Shown piece by piece: positions 20,213-31,187 of a stretch of 64,000 nt of DNA. Source of the DNA: Diogma glabrata (lineage: Eukaryota; Arthropoda; Insecta; Diptera; Cylindrotomidae); contig OY856188.1 in assembly GCA_963693315.1 (NCBI GenBank), positions 147,559,096 through 147,623,095 on the forward strand, given 5' to 3'. The translations under genes and the position numbers were made by a program. Position 1 is the first letter of the stretch. Each line of letters opens with the position of its first letter. Below the pieces are notes generated by a model. The model had not been told where the DNA came from. It saw only the letters and a list, made by a program, of their open reading frames with translations, and searched no databases.

Positions 20213-22423
20213 GTTTAAATATACTGCCCAATGTTCAAATATTTTAATTTTTAACTAAAAGACGCGCAATCAAATCGATTGTAAGCTCATTTAATGTGTA
20301 TTCATGATTTGTTTTATGTAGATTTCATAGGAAAATCTACCTATTTTAGGTTTTATTTTTGTTTTTAATGTGTCACAACAAAAACCGTACGCTAAATAAA
20401 ATTTTTTATTCGATTATATGATTTTCAGTGGTGTGATAAAATGCGATGCACTGACTTTTCGACGAAATGAATCTTAGGTGATCTCATATGTCGATCTAAT
20501 GATTTTTCAATTTCAAAACCATTAGATGATATGAAATATGGTGGTATGATCTTTCGGTCTACGGATATTCGGTTCTATGACACTATTCGATGATTTGATT
20601 TTTCGATGTTATGATACGGACTCCAATATAGTTTTGTGCAAAAAAATCGAAATGCTACAAATTTTTTATTTCAGTTTCAAAAAAAAACTTAAAAAAAACG
20701 TTTTTTTTAGTTTTAAACTGTTTTTTTTTTGTTTTAAACTGCTTGTAATTTTTTAACTGTTTTTAAGGTAGTTTTTTTACGTTTATGCTAAACTTATTAG
20801 ATAACACTCAATATGGGCTAAACATCTCCTCTAACAAATCAATCAAAGTAATAGAATGAATTACATTGAGCAATTGTTGCTCTAATACGATACTATGCCA
20901 GTGTATAAAACATTTAAACATACTTAAGTAGGTATAACGGGCGTTCCCTCTCACGAAGTCTAGACTAAAAGTGCGGTAAATCGATTTTAATTCAGTGAAA
21001 TGGAATAATAAATATTTTCACCAAGGATCAATACATTTTAATGCAAAACTGTTATCGATAGTTTTTTTATTGTATATTTATTAATTTCAACATTACACGT
21101 ATTTGTGCTTATACAAATTTGTATTTATACATAAGCGTGAAATCTATAATTGCACATATATCAAAATATAAAAACTGAAGTAAACTAAAATGTATCTTCT
21201 AGATAAATTAAAAATAAATAAAATGTCTTTGACATATTCATAAAACGTTTTCATAACTAAGCTACCTTAGACAAAACTATTACACGCTCTTTTTATTCAA
21301 CTGCTGCGAAACGAAAACCAACTTAGCCGCTTTATCAGTTCCCAACTTGTTTCTTAAAGCAGTGTGTGTTAAACCAAATTTCGAAAAAATTCCTTCTAGA
21401 CCAGCCGAAGAAGCTATAGCAGTATGCAGTTGTCCAAGAAGCCCCATATTTTCATCCGAAATAATATGCGGATATAGCGATTGAATTGACAACCACCATT
21501 CGAAATCAGTTGTTCACAGTTCGCAAAATGTAATGCTCTAAATGGATTAAGTTTTGCAACAAATTTCATAAACGTAGTATTTATGAAATTTATTGAAAAA
21601 TTAAATTCAATAAAATTCATGGCCTTTTCTTTCTCGCTTATAGTAAGCGGTGATTTTCTTGGCTTTGGGTTTAAAAGGTAGGCGGCGAAATGTGCATTTG
21701 TTAACGTCTTAATATATCTCTTTTGATATAATGTTTTAATTATTGTTCCATTTTCAGATAAATGTAATTCTAACTCTTTCCAAATCTCTACAGCCTCCGC
21801 TAATTTGCAGCTATTACTTTGAATTTTATCAAGAGCGACTGTAATTGGCTTCAATAAGGCAACCATATTCTCCACCGATCGTTTCATGTTTACATCAATA
21901 ACTTTGTTTGCTGAAAATATATTAATAAAAATATCTAAATGAAGCTATAAAATATGTTATAGACTTTTACCAATATCTTTATCAAAATTTGCGTCGTTTC
22001 GCCTAAGCAAGAGCAGGCCAATTCTTCAAATAAGATTCAAATGAATCACAGTATGAGTTCCAGCGGACGTCTATGGACAAGATTAAAGATTTACCACCAG
22101 CTTCATGAAACCAAGCCTTAGGCAAATGGTGATTTTTAAAATATTTCACTATCTGTGTGATATGTTGTTGGACATTGTTGAAATTGAGTGATTTCGTTAT
22201 GTCCTTTGCCAAAAGATTTAGGGCGTGAGCCGAACATCAATAAGAAATGATATCACCATCTAAATTAATTTCAATGTTTTGTCTCATATTTACCATATTA
22301 GCTGCGTTATCTGTTACGAAACTTTTAATACGGCAATTAAATTTCTCTGTGGTTTCTTGAATTACACGAGTTGCTACATTGATCAAATTTTCCGCTGTAT
22401 TCCACTAGTGTCTAATGTATCCA

Positions 22424-24389
22424 CAAGGTTGGCATGATATATATCAATGATATATATCCGATATATATCATTGATATATATCACGATATTTATTCCCTGA
22501 TATGTATCATGATATTTATAAAAAAGAAAATATTAACTATTCCTACCTAAAATTTGAAAAACTGTTGCAGCACTGCCCGCAAAACGCGTGCCAAATCGTG
22601 GTAATCTGGTTCAGCTATGCCAAGAATAAGACCATTAAGCTGACATAGATCCTGACATAACTAAACTTATGACATAAATATTGTAATGCATGCTAAACAT
22701 ATGCTTTATTACCTAAAGACCATAGCAGTCGCTTTAGGCCGAACTCCAAAATACAAAACGACTATTGCCGTTGTTGTAGAAATTTGGCATAAACTGGAAG
22801 TCGATCTTAAACTAGAGTAACCTGTAGAAGTTAGGAAACTTTTTTATCGAAGCAGACATTTCTTTGAGAAACATGTCTTTAGATGCACCTTATCACCTAG
22901 CTAATGTATGCTTGACCATTGATTGTTTTAGGTAAACATTTCAAGAACCACCAAAGAGAAGAAGCATATACTTCCTTACTTAAATATAATTATTTCAGAC
23001 TTCATTCCGTTTGTAATGGCGCTTTTAGCTGAAATTACACCATTTTCAAAATATGCATTTCAATCTCAGTTTAGAAACTCCACCAATGGTGTGGTAGAAT
23101 GGAATTACTACTTTAGCAGGATTTTCCAGAATTTCAAATACGGGCAAACACTGGTCCATTAATGGTTAACAGTATGCGACTTTTATTATTATGCCAGTAC
23201 TAAAATAGCCAGTATTTAGTTAACTGTGAATGGCCAAGCACTGACCCATGAATGGTAAACAGTAATTGACTATTGTTATTGAGCCATAACTATAGATCCA
23301 TGAATCACCCGATCTACGGTTTATAAAAAATAGCCTGTTTATTTTACTTTAAATTGCCAAGTAATGCACGCCAATAGTTAACATTACTTGGCTATTATTA
23401 TTGGGCCAGTACTGAACCATGAGCTGGCCGATCTTTGTCATTTGGCTAAAATTCACTAGAGTAATATCCATTTTCGAAATATATATTTTGCAAAATTTCA
23501 CCTATAGTTGTCCAGGTTGGTATAAGTTTTAAATTTTTTTCTTGGGACATTTTTATGTTATTATAATTATTTTGTATTTAATTTATTTAAATTGAAACAT
23601 AAGATATTTTTTAATGGCCCAGTCATGGTTGCCAGTACTCGGCCATTGCTGCAATACTTGTCAACATTATTTGTCCGTTACTGGGTCAGCTGTACAGTGT
23701 ACAACCTTGTATGGCTCAATATTGTTTTTTTCTCTGGAAAATAAATGGCAGTCGAAATTATCAAAAAATAAAATTATGTTAGTGGCCGAGTCATAGTTAC
23801 CAGCACTGTGAGTCGTGGTTGCCAGTACCGAGTCATTGTTGAAATATTTGGTCGCCAGAAATTGACCATTACTGGACCAATTCTATTTCCTTGTATGGGC
23901 CATTGCTGACTTTTTTCTCTGACCCTTGAACGGAAGTCATTTATTGTTCGAAGGTATTATCCAGTAACATTATGTTAATGGTCCAGTTATGGTTGCCAGT
24001 ACTCGACCATTGTTGCATTACTGGTCGCCGGTAATGGACCATTAATGGAGTAGTTCTACAAACTTGTATGGGTATTGATAATGCAACTTGACAAAATAAA
24101 CAAGACAAAGTGAGCGAGCGTATTCTCGGACTTGTGCAATCGAATATATAGACGAAAGGCTTGATAAATTGCCTATAAAAACTGAATTGAAGTTGCCATA
24201 TTTGAATTTAGTTTATAGGTGAAGAGGTAAGAAACGAAGGAGCGTGGAAAAGGCCACATATTGTATTATATTTAAGATAAACAACTGATTCAAAAATAAA
24301 TATCAGAACCCGATATATATCGGATATATATCTGATATATATCGGATATTTTGATATTTATATAAATATCATGATATTTGCCAACCTTG
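22424..24389. mobile_element. Second hAT-like element inserted in the transposase
   Basis: Ends CAAGGTTGGCA / TGCCAACCTTG, with a perfect 8-bp duplication TGTATCCA (22416-22423 and 24390-24397). Inside each end is a run of GATATATATC-type palindromes. The 1966-bp interior has no transposase and holds imperfect tandem repeats at 23140-24083. Terminal CA...TG and an 8-bp duplication fit hAT. Confidence 0.9.
23613..24083. repeat. Internal tandem repeats of the nested hAT-like element
   Basis: Three units (about 23613, 23778 and 23975) share TTA(A/G)TGG(C/T)C(C/G)AGT(C/T)AT, GTTGCCAGTAC, CCATTGTTG and CTTGTATGG. A looser set with CCAGTA and ATGGTTAACAGTA-type blocks lies at 23140-23430. The orientation of CCAGTA/TACTGG motifs alternates, giving many small palindromes. 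Confidence 0.65.
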
Positions 24390-25800
24390 TGTATCCACTA
24401 AAAAAACGGTACCGTCATCTTTCGTTACACAGGCACAAATGATTGGCTCATTCGAAATATTTTCCCAGCCGTCGATTGATAAACAAACTATTTCACCTTG
24501 TAGTTGTTCCCGACAATTTAAAAGTTCGTTTTCATGAACTTCATTTAGAATTGATGAACCAATTACGTGTCGATCGGGTGGCTTATAGCCAGGGCGCAAC
24601 ATATCACAGAATTTTTGAAATTCTATATTATTTACCAAATGGAACGGCAAGTTTGCGGAAAAAATCAAGCGCCCACACTGTAAATCTAAAATTTCTTTCT
24701 CCTGTTTTGTTGTTTTAACGACAAATTTGTCAATGGTTGCAACACTGGATGAATTTATTTTAGTATTTTTTATGGGCATAGGTTGCACTGGTGTTGACAA
24801 TATTTCTAACTCAATCGACGCATCAACGCTGTTATCAATGGCAATGTCTTCAAGAACCACTAAAGTAGGTTGGCATTGTGCATGATGTGCTTTCATTCGT
24901 TTCACCAATCCTTGGCATTCTTGTTTGCATTTAATACATAAAACTTTAGCACATTTCTGCTTTGCTATAATAAAAGCAAAAATTGATGAATACAATCATC
25001 TAATTAAATTTAAATTGTGCTCGATAAACATAATATGTAGGTACGTACCCGTTGTTTTTGGAAGTTGTTTAAAATAAACCCAAATGTTATCCTTCTTTCT
25101 TCCAGTCGACATTTGCACAAATTTCCGAATAATAATTAAAACACCAGCTACAAATCTAATCTTGTATAAAATGTTATTGTTTAAAACCAATATTGTTTTA
25201 CTTCGTTCACAATGATATTTATGAATTCGTTCACGATATAGGAATAGGACATTCGATTTTAAAATAACTGTTTCTAGAAAAATAAAACAGTACATCCATA
25301 GAAATTGTTCGTTTTATACTAAGTTCTCTCTCTAAAAAAGAAACTGCAACAATCAAATTGGTTACTTACATATGCAGACATTAATATACGTGGGAAGAGA
25401 AGAACATACGTTTAACAATATAAAAGAAGTGAGAGAGACAATGAAATAGCTATAGCAATAAATTTACTCCGCCTTATAGCAGCGGAAAGACTTATATTGT
25501 ATAAAAATTTGATTAATATAGAATAACTAATAAATATTTGCTACCACCACTACTTATAATACAAGAAATGAAGAAAACCATTCAAATAAAATACAAATTT
25601 TTGTTGTTGTTGTATTTTACAGTTGCCATTGCCTGTTTTCGTTATTTTAAATTTTTGTTTGAAAATGATGAGAGAAAAATACACAAAATTGAGTATTTAA
25701 CGAAAAAATAATTTTTGGTTTAAAACAGCTGATTTAAATAAAAAAAAAACATGCTGTTTTAAACCGTGTTTAAAACAACGTTTAAAACATACCAACCCTG

Positions 25801-26850
25801 CTAGCACGCCGCCTGCATGTGAGATTTGTAGTTAAATCTATCCATATATTTATCTATATATAATATTTTTATAGCACTAAAATATCAAAATAATAATTTA
25901 AATAACTTACCATATAGTAAAAACAACTTAAACACATTACATCATTTGAATTGCAAGAAAAAACAATTCATTTAGGTTTTCAAAGTTCACAATTTTGACA
26001 GCTCAGTTGGATTAATATGTGCTTTTTTAGTTGGATTCTTATATTTATTTTATCGAGCTATTATAACTTACAACTATTACAACGAAGATGGCACACTTTA
26101 ATTATTTAAAAATCTTAAATTTGTTTATAACTTTGTTAAATAAATGATTAAATGAACAATTAAATAAATATTTATAAATTTTATGCACTTGTTACAAAAA
26201 ATAGTGTGTATTACTAGTGCGAATGCGTTTTCCAAACGCGAGTTATATTAGTTACGCGACTAACTCTTGTTTGGAAAACGCATTCGCACTAGTAATACAA
26301 TCTACTATTACAAAACTACCACGAAACATGCATGCTTTTATGTGAAAAAACGTAAATTAATCTGACACTATTATTCCAGATAACTTCTCACAAAAATCTC
26401 TCCATTTAGGGTAAATGCGTCTTTCCAATAATACATCTTTTGTGAAAAAGCTACATTTAATCTGACAATGCCAGATTTTTTTTCATTTGACGGCATACTT
26501 AGTTCAATGCCAGATCTATTATTTGTAATATCGAACGCTCCTTTGCTTTGATAAAGAATGTAAGGAATCGATTACACTACGCGAATTGACTAGCTGCTAG
26601 CCGACAAATTCTCTTTTTTTTTAATTACAATATGTTGTATAATATTAATATTTTCTGTTGTATAATATTAACATTATAAAGTAATTGTCGAACTTGTATA
26701 TTTCACCAACAATTATTCTTCACTCTAATAACACAAACTAAAACTTAGAATTAAATTTAAAAACTTTTTATTTTTTGTACTACCGGTTTCAATCTTATAA
26801 AGACCATCTACAGGTACTATACAGCAATCCAGAATTAAAATACTTTACAA
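25801..26850. other. Region with a hairpin but no gene
   Basis: AT-rich sequence without recognised coding potential. Besides the hairpin at 26207-26299 it contains two related stretches near 26340 and 26440 (TGTGAAAAA...AATCTGACA), a local direct repeat. TACTACCGGTTTCAATCTT at about 26779 resembles a motif common in arthropod repeats. Confidence 0.35.
26207..26299. repeat. Near-perfect 93-bp hairpin
   Basis: TGTATTACTAGTGCGAATGC at the left is the exact complement of the right end, and pairing continues through GTTTTCCAAAC with few mismatches: a stem of nearly 40 bp and a loop of about 14 nt. A tiny foldback MITE or cruciform-forming site. Confidence 0.8.
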
Positions 26851-26883
26851 TATGTTGTGAAGTAGGAATTACAATATGTATCA

Positions 26884-27433
26884 CATCACGAAATATTGGC
26901 CTATGTCATATTTTGTTATATGATAGGATTTATTGTTTAGTTACCCATTTATAAAATTATATTTTGATCAAATGATTACATTTGATAAAAAATTCAAAAT
27001 ACACATCCAAAATATTTGTGGATTGAATGCCAACCGAGACGCCGTGCAACATCATCTTCAGCACGACAAGCCACATATTCTTTTTCTTACAGAAATACAA
27101 GTTTCTGAAAACTATCCTTATGACGTAACACTAAATCCCAAATATAGGCTTGAATCAGCTTTTAAACTTCATCAAGGTGTATGTGCGTACATTCATGAGA
27201 GTGTTGCGTATAAACGCTTTCCAAATTTTGAACTACGTGGTGATGGCTACAACACAGTAGTATTAAAGGTTTGTCTACCTGAAATCTCTTTTTTCACAAT
27301 AGCTTTATACCGGTCCCCAAACAAACATAGTCCCAATTTTTTTAATGACTTGACTAATGTTGTGGACGAAATTAGAGCACAATTTCAAAATTGTGAGGTT
27401 ATCGTTACCGGTGACTTCAACGTTTTTTTTTAG
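26884..27433 (+). pseudogene. LINE A fragment: 5' UTR end and endonuclease N-terminus
   Basis: Begins in the late 5' UTR (CGAAATATTGGCCTATGTCA) and continues with an open frame nearly identical to LINE A: IQNICGLNANRDAVQHHLQH, DKPHILFLTEIQVSENYP, VCAYIHESVAYKRFPNFEL, and on to VIVTGDFNV, where it breaks at a poly-T run. Upstream, 26850-26883 (ATATGTTGTGAAGTAGGAAT) looks like the complement of the LINE A 3' tail, so two A-derived pieces meet here in opposite orientation. Confidence 0.8.
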
Positions 27434-27730
27434 TCAAAATTCAACAAATTTTTTTAGTCAAATCGTACGTACTTTTAACCGTAGAATCCGTATCTGCAAT
27501 AAAAAATTGGGGTTCCTATTTTAGATTCAAAGTTACCCCCGCCCACCTACAAAGAGGGGGGGTGGGGGACTTTTTTTTTGCACTAATGTGTTTCCCCCGC
27601 GGAATGATTAAATTTTGAATATGGACATTTTTTCCGTAGAGGGCTTATTTTTCGAGATATTTGAAAGTTTCAGGTTAAAAAAATCACCCGGTATAATGCT
27701 GACGAATACTCTTTCATTTTTTTAAGAGAT
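27434..27730. other. Unassigned spacer
   Basis: Contains TTTTTTTAGTCAAA twice and a C/G-rich block (CCCCCGCCC ... GGGGGGGTGGGGG) near 27535. No gene recognised. Confidence 0.3.
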
Positions 27731-27760
27731 AGCATAACTAAAAAATAAATCCTATCACAT

Positions 27761-29935
27761 TTTATTTAGCGTATGGTTTTTTTTTGTGACACATTAAAAA
27801 TTAAACTGAAAAATAGGTAGACTCTTCTATGAAATCTACCTAAAACAAAACATGGATACACATTAAATGAACTTACAATCAATTTTATTGCGCGTCTTTT
27901 AAGTAAAAATTAAAAAGTAAAATATTTGAACATTGGGCAGTACATTTGAACATTAGATGTTTACATCGAGCGAGTCTATCCATGCTACTACATCTGGAGT
28001 TGCCAAATGGATGTCTGAGATGTTTCCATTGTAACGTCGAATTGGACACACAGTTGCAATGTGTTTTATAGTTTGTTGTGGAGCGCCGCAGTCACACTCA
28101 GGGGACTCTGAAATGCCCCACTTGTAGAAAGAATCAGCACAACGTCCATGGTTTGTTCTTATTCGGTTTAGTGTAGTCCAGGTATGACGTGGCAAATCGA
28201 AACCAGGTTGGGTAGAAGTCGGGTTAGTAATAGAAAAGCCAGTTGTGTTGTAATGTTGCCAGGAGGTATCCCAGGCATCCAAGATATTAAAATCAGTTGC
28301 CAGCAGGTTGCTGGCAGTTTTATGTGGAGGCTTTCTTGACTTCAATCGACAACGAGTGTGGTCACCGTAATATTCGTGCAAGGGTAACGTGATGTTGTTG
28401 GTTACCTTTTTATGTTCACGCATGAGAGCATGCGAGCGTCTGAGTGCAGGTGGAGCGATATTGCTTAACACAGGGAGCCAAGGTAAAGGGGTGGATCTGA
28501 TAGTACCACTTATAGTACGCATCGTGGCATGCAGCTGACAGTCAACTTTTTGAGTATGTGTGCTATTCAACCAGACTGGTGCGCCATACTCAGCCACTGA
28601 GTAAACCAGACTTAGAGCAGTTGTTCGGAGGGTAGCTGGAGTAGCACCCCATGTAGAGCCTGCCAGTTTGTGCAATATATTGTTTCTCGTTTTAAGTTTT
28701 TGTGACGTATTTTCTAGGTGGAGTTTAAAAGAAAGAGTTCTATCGAGAGTAATGCCCAGGTACTTTGGCTGTTGATTGTATTTAATGACAGTGCCGTTAA
28801 ATAACACTGATAGTTCGTGTTTTGCCAGTTTGTTGTTTAAGTGGAAACAGGAGCTCTCGGTTTTACTTAGATTGGGAAATAAGCTCCATGTTCGAAAATA
28901 GTCATTCATTATCGCTAGGTCAGTTGAGAGTAAATCCTCCAAAACACCCATGTCTTTGTTTTGAGTGGCCAGGGTCCAATCATCAGCGTAACCAAATTTC
29001 TTTGATGTTGTGTCAGGAATGTCATGAATGTACAGATTAAAAAGTAATGGCGCCAGGACGGAACCCTGTGGTAAACCGTTGTTAAGCATTTTAGACCTAC
29101 TACAGGAATTATTTAGATGAACTTTGAATACACGATTACTCAGCATGTTGTTAATTAAACGCGAGATGGTGCGTATTGCATTGAACAGCTTATATATAAT
29201 CCCAATTCGCCAGACCGTGTCATATGCTGCAGTAAGATCGATGAATACTGCGCCTGTTTTTAGTTGTTTTTGATACCCAGCTTCGATATAGGATGTTAGA
29301 GCGAGCAGTTGGTCAGTGCAACTGCGATTGGGACGAAAACCAGCTTGTTCGACTGGGATCTGGTCATTCAATATCGGTGCGATACGATTGTATATGAGCC
29401 GTTCTAGCAATTTATAGCAGGTGCTCAAAAGGGCAATCGGGCGATAGCTTCCTGGTTCATTGGATGGTTTACCTGGCTTAAGTATCGCTATCACTTTCGT
29501 AGTCTTAAAATGTTTTGGTAGATTGCCGGTTTCTAGGACATTCGAGAAAAATTTAGTTAGCCACTGTTTTACATTTTTTCCAGCATTTTTAAGAAATTCT
29601 GGAAAAATGCCATCGTAGCCAGCTGCTTTTCCGTTTTTTGTTTGGGACAGAGCTGATTCTAGTTCTTCGCTACTAAAAGAGTTCGAAAACTTCGATGGAG
29701 ACGAGCAATTGCGCTTCATTTCTCTTAATTTGCGTTTACTTGTTCTCTTATGAAGGCGATTAATAGAAGAACGAGACATATTTACTATGTGATTTGCGAT
29801 GTCCTCTGGATTTATTTCATTGTTAGCACGAGTAATTGAGTTTGAGCCACCCAGTTTCCGAAGGAGACTCCATGCTTCCCTGTTTGAATGGGAAAAATCA
29901 ATGTTTTCAACAGCGTTAATCCACTTTTGTTTTCT
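27761..29935 (-). mobile_element. LINE D: 5'-truncated family B element with 9-bp target duplication
   Basis: CTATCACAT flanks both ends (27752-27760 and 29936-29944). The 3' end (ACGCTAAATAAA read on the minus strand) is the same as in LINE B. The 5' end is cut within the region just upstream of the RT, as is usual after incomplete target-primed reverse transcription. The target was a copy of the A-mini element, whose motif continues on both sides. Confidence 0.9.
27953..29935 (-). CDS. LINE D reverse transcriptase, unbroken frame
   Basis: Open from the truncated 5' end (WINAVENIDFSHSNRE) through an internal Met at 29779 to a stop at 27953, about 660 codons without interruption. Motifs: GKAAGYDGIFPEFL, GSYRPIALLSTCYKLLE, EQAGFRPNRSC, VFIDLTAAYDTVW, NGLPQGSVLAPLLFNLYIHD, the catalytic FGYADDWTLAT (about 265 residues after that Met), YLGITLDRTL, and a C-terminal zinc-knuckle-like CDCGAPQQTIKHIATVC. 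It lacks the endonuclease and promoter, so it is probably not autonomous, but the intact RT points to recent insertion. Confidence 0.9.
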   Translation of the reverse strand, partial: RKQKWINAVENIDFSHSNREAWSLLRKLGGSNSITRANNEINPEDIANHIVNMSRSSINRLHKRTSKRKLREMKRNCSSPSKFSNSFSSEELESALSQTKNGKAAGYDGIFPEFLKNAGKNVKQWLTKFFSNVLETGNLPKHFKTTKVIAILKPGKPSNEPGSYRPIALLSTCYKLLERLIYNRIAPILNDQIPVEQAGFRPNRSCTDQLLALTSYIEAGYQKQLKTGAVFIDLTAAYDTVWRIGIIYKLFNAIRTISRLINNMLSNRVFKVHLNNSCSRSKMLNNGLPQGSVLAPLLFNLYIHDIPDTTSKKFGYADDWTLATQNKDMGVLEDLLSTDLAIMNDYFRTWSLFPNLSKTESSCFHLNNKLAKHELSVLFNGTVIKYNQQPKYLGITLDRTLSFKLHLENTSQKLKTRNNILHKLAGSTWGATPATLRTTALSLVYSVAEYGAPVWLNSTHTQKVDCQLHATMRTISGTIRSTPLPWLPVLSNIAPPALRRSHALMREHKKVTNNITLPLHEYYGDHTRCRLKSRKPPHKTASNLLATDFNILDAWDTSWQHYNTTGFSITNPTSTQPGFDLPRHTWTTLNRIRTNHGRCADSFYKWGISESPECDCGAPQQTIKHIATVCPIRRYNGNISDIHLATPDVVAWIDSLDVNI

Positions 29936-30350
29936 CTATCACATAGCAAAATACGATATAGGACAATGTTTCATGATAGGATGGCGGGAATCAAAAATAT
30001 TTGCAGGAACAATAATATAACGGGATTGCCAGTAATTCAGCTGGTGGCGTATTTCTTGATCGTGTGAGGCACTGTCTTCCTCAATGATTAAAACCAACAT
30101 GGTTATATGAAGGCTCGTTTCTTCGAAAATCAACAGCGTGGCATTATCAAGGGAAATGTCATACCTAAGATAATATCTAGCATACTACCGTGGACTGAAT
30201 AGAGTTCATCCGCCAGCAGCCCTGAGATATCTTGAATAGTAATATCTCAGGCCATTTCTATTGACATGTGATATCTCACGTTAATTCATACGTATCTAGG
30301 AGGTTCTTACTGGAGTACGCGAGGTTGTCACACAGCTAGATCATAAATTA
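29936..30350 (-). mobile_element. A-mini element, copy 2 (split by LINE D)
   Basis: Continues from 27731-27760 (ATAACTAAAAAATAAATCCT) across the LINE D insertion. It has CATGATAGGAT, GCCAGTAATTCAGCTGG, GAAGGCTCGTTTCTTCGA, GTTCATCCGCCAGCA, TGATATCTCACGTTAA, and ends at the 5' terminal GAGTACGCGAGGTTGTCACA. Identity with copies at 48.8 and 60.8 kb is clear by eye. The 3' tail is not evident. Confidence 0.8.
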
Positions 30351-30394
30351 AAAAAGAAAACTACAAATCAACAAAAATTCATCCCTCCACTTGC

Positions 30395-30575
30395 TGCTAG
30401 TACTTTAGTCATTGCTATTGCCATATGTGTTAACGTGAAATATCACATACAACTGCAATAGCAGTGATACATTACTACTTTTGACGAAAACGATAGCTGA
30501 CGACTAAACGCTATTTAGTCAACGGTAGCAACCTCAATCGTAGTAGTGGAATATTCCTTAATGTTGGCATTTAAA
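30395..30575 (+). mobile_element. A-mini fragment, copy 3, head-to-head with copy 2
   Basis: A + orientation piece of the same 5' UTR: TGCTATTGCCATATGTGTTA, CGTGAAATATCACATAC, GCAATAGCAGTGATAC, and CAACGGTAGCAACCTCAATC. It is more diverged than copy 2 and lacks the later parts. The 5' ends of copies 2 and 3 face each other across about 45 bp. Confidence 0.6.
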
Positions 30576-31185
30576 TTAAACTAGCAGAGTCATCATGTTT
30601 ACTAGGCAAACTAGAATATTCTTAACACTGACGAAACGTTGAAAACTAGGCTGGCTACTCTGACTTGAGATTATTGACTAGTATACTAATCGTGTCATCA
30701 CAGTTGCTAATAGAACTGTAGATATAGTGAGGTTTTTGTCGTTTTCAATTCAACTTTTTAGATGGCTTCTGAGCAAGCGGAAATTTGTGTATGTCATAAT
30801 GTCAATGACTATCGCAAAAACGGGGACTCGTCCGCTTGTAATTTGACTATGTAGGAGCCAGTTTACGCTCAGTGTTATCGAATGATGCGTTTTTACACAA
30901 CACTTTTGATTGATTTATAAAAAAATTACATACACTTGATTTTTAAAAACAAAACAATTTTAACCTGCGTCTTGTTTTAATACGATTTTTTCGTAAATGT
31001 TATTCCATGTATACAGTTTTGGCAACATAACATGTCCCAATTGCTTCTCAAAATTAAATTTGTTGATATTTTTTCTTGTCATATCATAAAAACAAAAATA
31101 TTTTATCAATGTGTTCGTAATATAAACATGCGCACGCATCCTTTTCTTTAACTAAAAAACACTGCAAATCAAAGAATTAAGAGAA
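30576..31185. other. No gene seen
   Basis: Moderately AT-rich sequence with no recognised ORF or repeat. The 30760-30850 part is slightly GC-richer (GGCTTCTGAGCAAGCGG, GGGGACTCGTCCGC) but closed in all frames. Confidence 0.35.
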
Positions 31186-31187
31186 TA

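Larger units (their letters stand above)
17134..20400 (+). mobile_element. LINE B: complete non-LTR element with 12-bp target duplication
   Basis: Both flanks carry ATTTTTTATTCG (17122-17133 and 20401-20412), so the element spans exactly 17134-20400, with 5' end GGGTGTGATAATAG and 3' tail GCTAAATAAA. Coding order is endonuclease then reverse transcriptase, then a C-terminal zinc-knuckle region. Stops and frameshifts break both. Family D at 27.8-29.9 kb is the same family with an intact RT. Jockey-superfamily affinity is inferred from domain order and RT motifs. Confidence 0.9.
16975..20670. repeat. CGATGATTTGATTTTT-type degenerate repeats flanking LINE B
   Basis: At 17030-17133 and again at 20401-20620 the sequence is a degenerate run of TCGAT(G/T)ATTTGATTTT and CGATTATATGATTTT motifs. 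Before LINE B inserted these two flanks were one continuous low-complexity stretch of about 350 bp. Confidence 0.6.
21280..25112 (-). pseudogene. hAT transposase, intron-containing and interrupted
   Basis: Exon 1 starts at 25112 (MSTGRKKDNIWVYFKQLP) and ends at a GTACGT donor near 25050. Exon 2 follows a TTATTATAG acceptor near 24969 with CIKCKQECQGLVKRMKAHHA, completing a BED zinc finger. Then come LSIDGWENISN (first catalytic Asp), FLVDT, and after the inserted element NLINVATRVIQE, FVTDNAANMV (second Asp), CSAHALNLLAKD and SIDVRWNSY, and the C-terminal dimerisation part with EWWLSIQSLYPHI (catalytic Glu). Faults: the 1966-bp insertion, a frameshift beside it, a TGA before CSAHALNL and frame changes near 22000 and 21490. 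It cut and pasted its own ends before decay. Confidence 0.8.
20680..25800 (-). mobile_element. Autonomous-type hAT transposon, inactivated
   Basis: The right end reads ACCAACCCTG at 25800 (CAGGGTTGGT inward) with GTTTTAAAC-rich subterminal sequence at 25755-25790. The same GTTTTAAAC-rich pattern marks the left side at 20680-20760, though a clean terminal repeat is not visible there. A transposase with BED finger and RNase H-like domain runs on the minus strand from 25112 to 21280, interrupted by another element. Confidence 0.65.
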
